The position numbers and the translations under genes were made by a program. Below are positions 51,151 through 51,561 of a DNA stretch of 51,561 nucleotides, piece after piece. The notes below the pieces were generated by a model, which did not search any database, had not been told where the DNA came from, and was given only the letters and a program-made list of their open reading frames with translations. The stretch is from Calidithermus chliarophilus DSM 9957 (lineage in GTDB: Bacteria > Deinococcota > Deinococci > Deinococcales > Thermaceae): contig NZ_KE387027.1 in the NCBI RefSeq assembly GCF_000430045.1, positions 155,771 through 207,331 on the forward strand, read 5' to 3'. Within the stretch, counting starts at the first letter, position 1, and every line of letters begins with the position of its first letter.

Positions 51151-51350
51151 GAGCCCTCAGCGGTCAGCGGAAGGCCCGTTGCTCCTGGCCTGTGGTTCAC
51201 CCCTCCCCGTCCCTCCCCGCCCGCGGGGAGGGGGTATCCCCCCGGCCCCCCTTGCTAAGGGGGGTGACAAGGCGTTTCGCGTTTCGCGTCTTGCGTTTTG
51301 CGTCTTGCGTACGGCGTAGGACGTGGGACGTACGACCCGCGCCCGGCGCT
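51151..51350. repeat. Modular compound repeat, reverse orientation
   Basis: AGCCCTCAGCGGTCAGCGG comes first, then GGCCTGTGG, CCCTCCCCGCCCGCGGGGAG, CCCCCCTTGCTAAGGGGGG, and about five 7-bp units of the GCGTTTC/GCGTCTT type. GCGTAGGACGTGGGACGTACG ends the element. It lies between ppx and the next minus-strand gene. Confidence 0.85.
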
Positions 51351-51561
51351 CTACCGCACCGTCAACTGACCGCTCGAGCCCAGCGCGTACAGCTTTGGCT
51401 CATTGACCAAAAACAGCCTGGGCGGCGCGGCGAAGTACGTGCCAGACGAGAGGGCCCGCAGCTTGTAGCCCACCACGTACTCCCCGGCGGGGAGCTTCTC
51501 GAAGAGGAAGACGGCGCGGTCGTCGAGCAGGCTGGTGCTGGCGTAGTAGTTCCCGTCCGGC
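51351..51561 (-). CDS. Alpha-2-macroglobulin-family protein, C-terminal end
   Basis: Only the last 70 codons are in the window. They read YYASTSLLDDRAVFLFEKLP, then GEYVVGYKLRALSSGTYFAA, and end GSSGQLTVR before a TAG at 51351-51353. The L-x-D-D-R-A-x-F-x-F...L-P-A-G-E-Y...Y-x-x-R-A...G-x-Y-x-x-P-P pattern is typical of the extreme C-terminus of bacterial alpha-2-macroglobulins, large exported protease traps. The body of the gene lies beyond the right edge. Confidence 0.7.
   Translation of the reverse strand, partial: PDGNYYASTSLLDDRAVFLFEKLPAGEYVVGYKLRALSSGTYFAAPPRLFLVNEPKLYALGSSGQLTVR

Overview
The window is a GC-rich chromosomal segment with CTCGAG occurring far more often than chance. 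GTG and TTG starts are frequent, and several genes look leaderless or have short leaders. Together with the gene families, this suggests Deinococcota, most likely Thermaceae close to Meiothermus/Calidithermus. That assignment is an inference from composition and gene content, because no rRNA is present.

Layout. (1) 1-15 kb is a surface/secreted block. It opens with the start of a DUF4157 (eCIS-core-like) gene running off the left edge. Five exported proteins follow, four of them lipoproteins, built from Ig-like repeats joined either to a conserved Cys/His-rich domain I do not recognise (two paralogues) or to FG-GAP/VCBS repeats (three paralogues, one extended by a ThuA-like domain). A family-4 glycosyltransferase is embedded here. 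The paralogues share near-identical DNA blocks, suggesting recent duplication or gene conversion. (2) 15-18 kb holds a VWA protein and a MoxR-like AAA+ ATPase. (3) 18-23 kb is a TPP-riboswitch-controlled thiamine operon, thiE-thiS-thiG-thiO-thiC-thiD. (4) 23.5-27.2 kb is the coenzyme A cluster panB-panC-coaX-coaBC. (5) 27.3-30.9 kb is lutA-lutB-lutC (lactate oxidation), split by an AT-rich Mrr-type restriction endonuclease. (6) 31-36.3 kb holds a Uma2-family nuclease, a secreted protein, an esterase-like hydrolase and a two-component system. (7) 36.4-41.3 kb is an arsenic operon: arsR, a small Cys-rich protein, DUF6428, an ArsO-like monooxygenase, two GNAT acetyltransferases around an MFS transporter, and arsC. 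Three consecutive proteins carry Cys-Cys at or next to the C-terminus. (8) 41.3-47 kb holds a small exported protein, an atypical signal peptidase I, two MFS transporters, a tandem-HxlR regulator and two VOC proteins. (9) 47-51.5 kb is polyphosphate metabolism (ppk1 and ppx, divergent) and the C-terminus of an alpha-2-macroglobulin-like protein.

Two families of non-coding DNA cut across this. One is a 126-159 bp MITE-like element in three copies, with matching termini and two internal hairpins whose paired bases change together between copies. The other is a modular compound repeat in about ten intergenic places. Its modules (CGATAGCC-like tracts, a GTACGTCGTACG module, 7-bp ACGCNNN arrays, a C-rich hairpin pair, GCCACGAGCCACA-like tracts) keep the same order in either orientation. 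Some copies abut or supply stop codons. A roughly 300-bp region between the second VOC gene and ppk1 has nested inverted repeats and may encode a structured RNA.

The best candidates for something undescribed are the arsenic operon with vicinal-cysteine tails and an MFS in place of a classical arsenite pump, the modular repeat family, and the structured RNA candidate.
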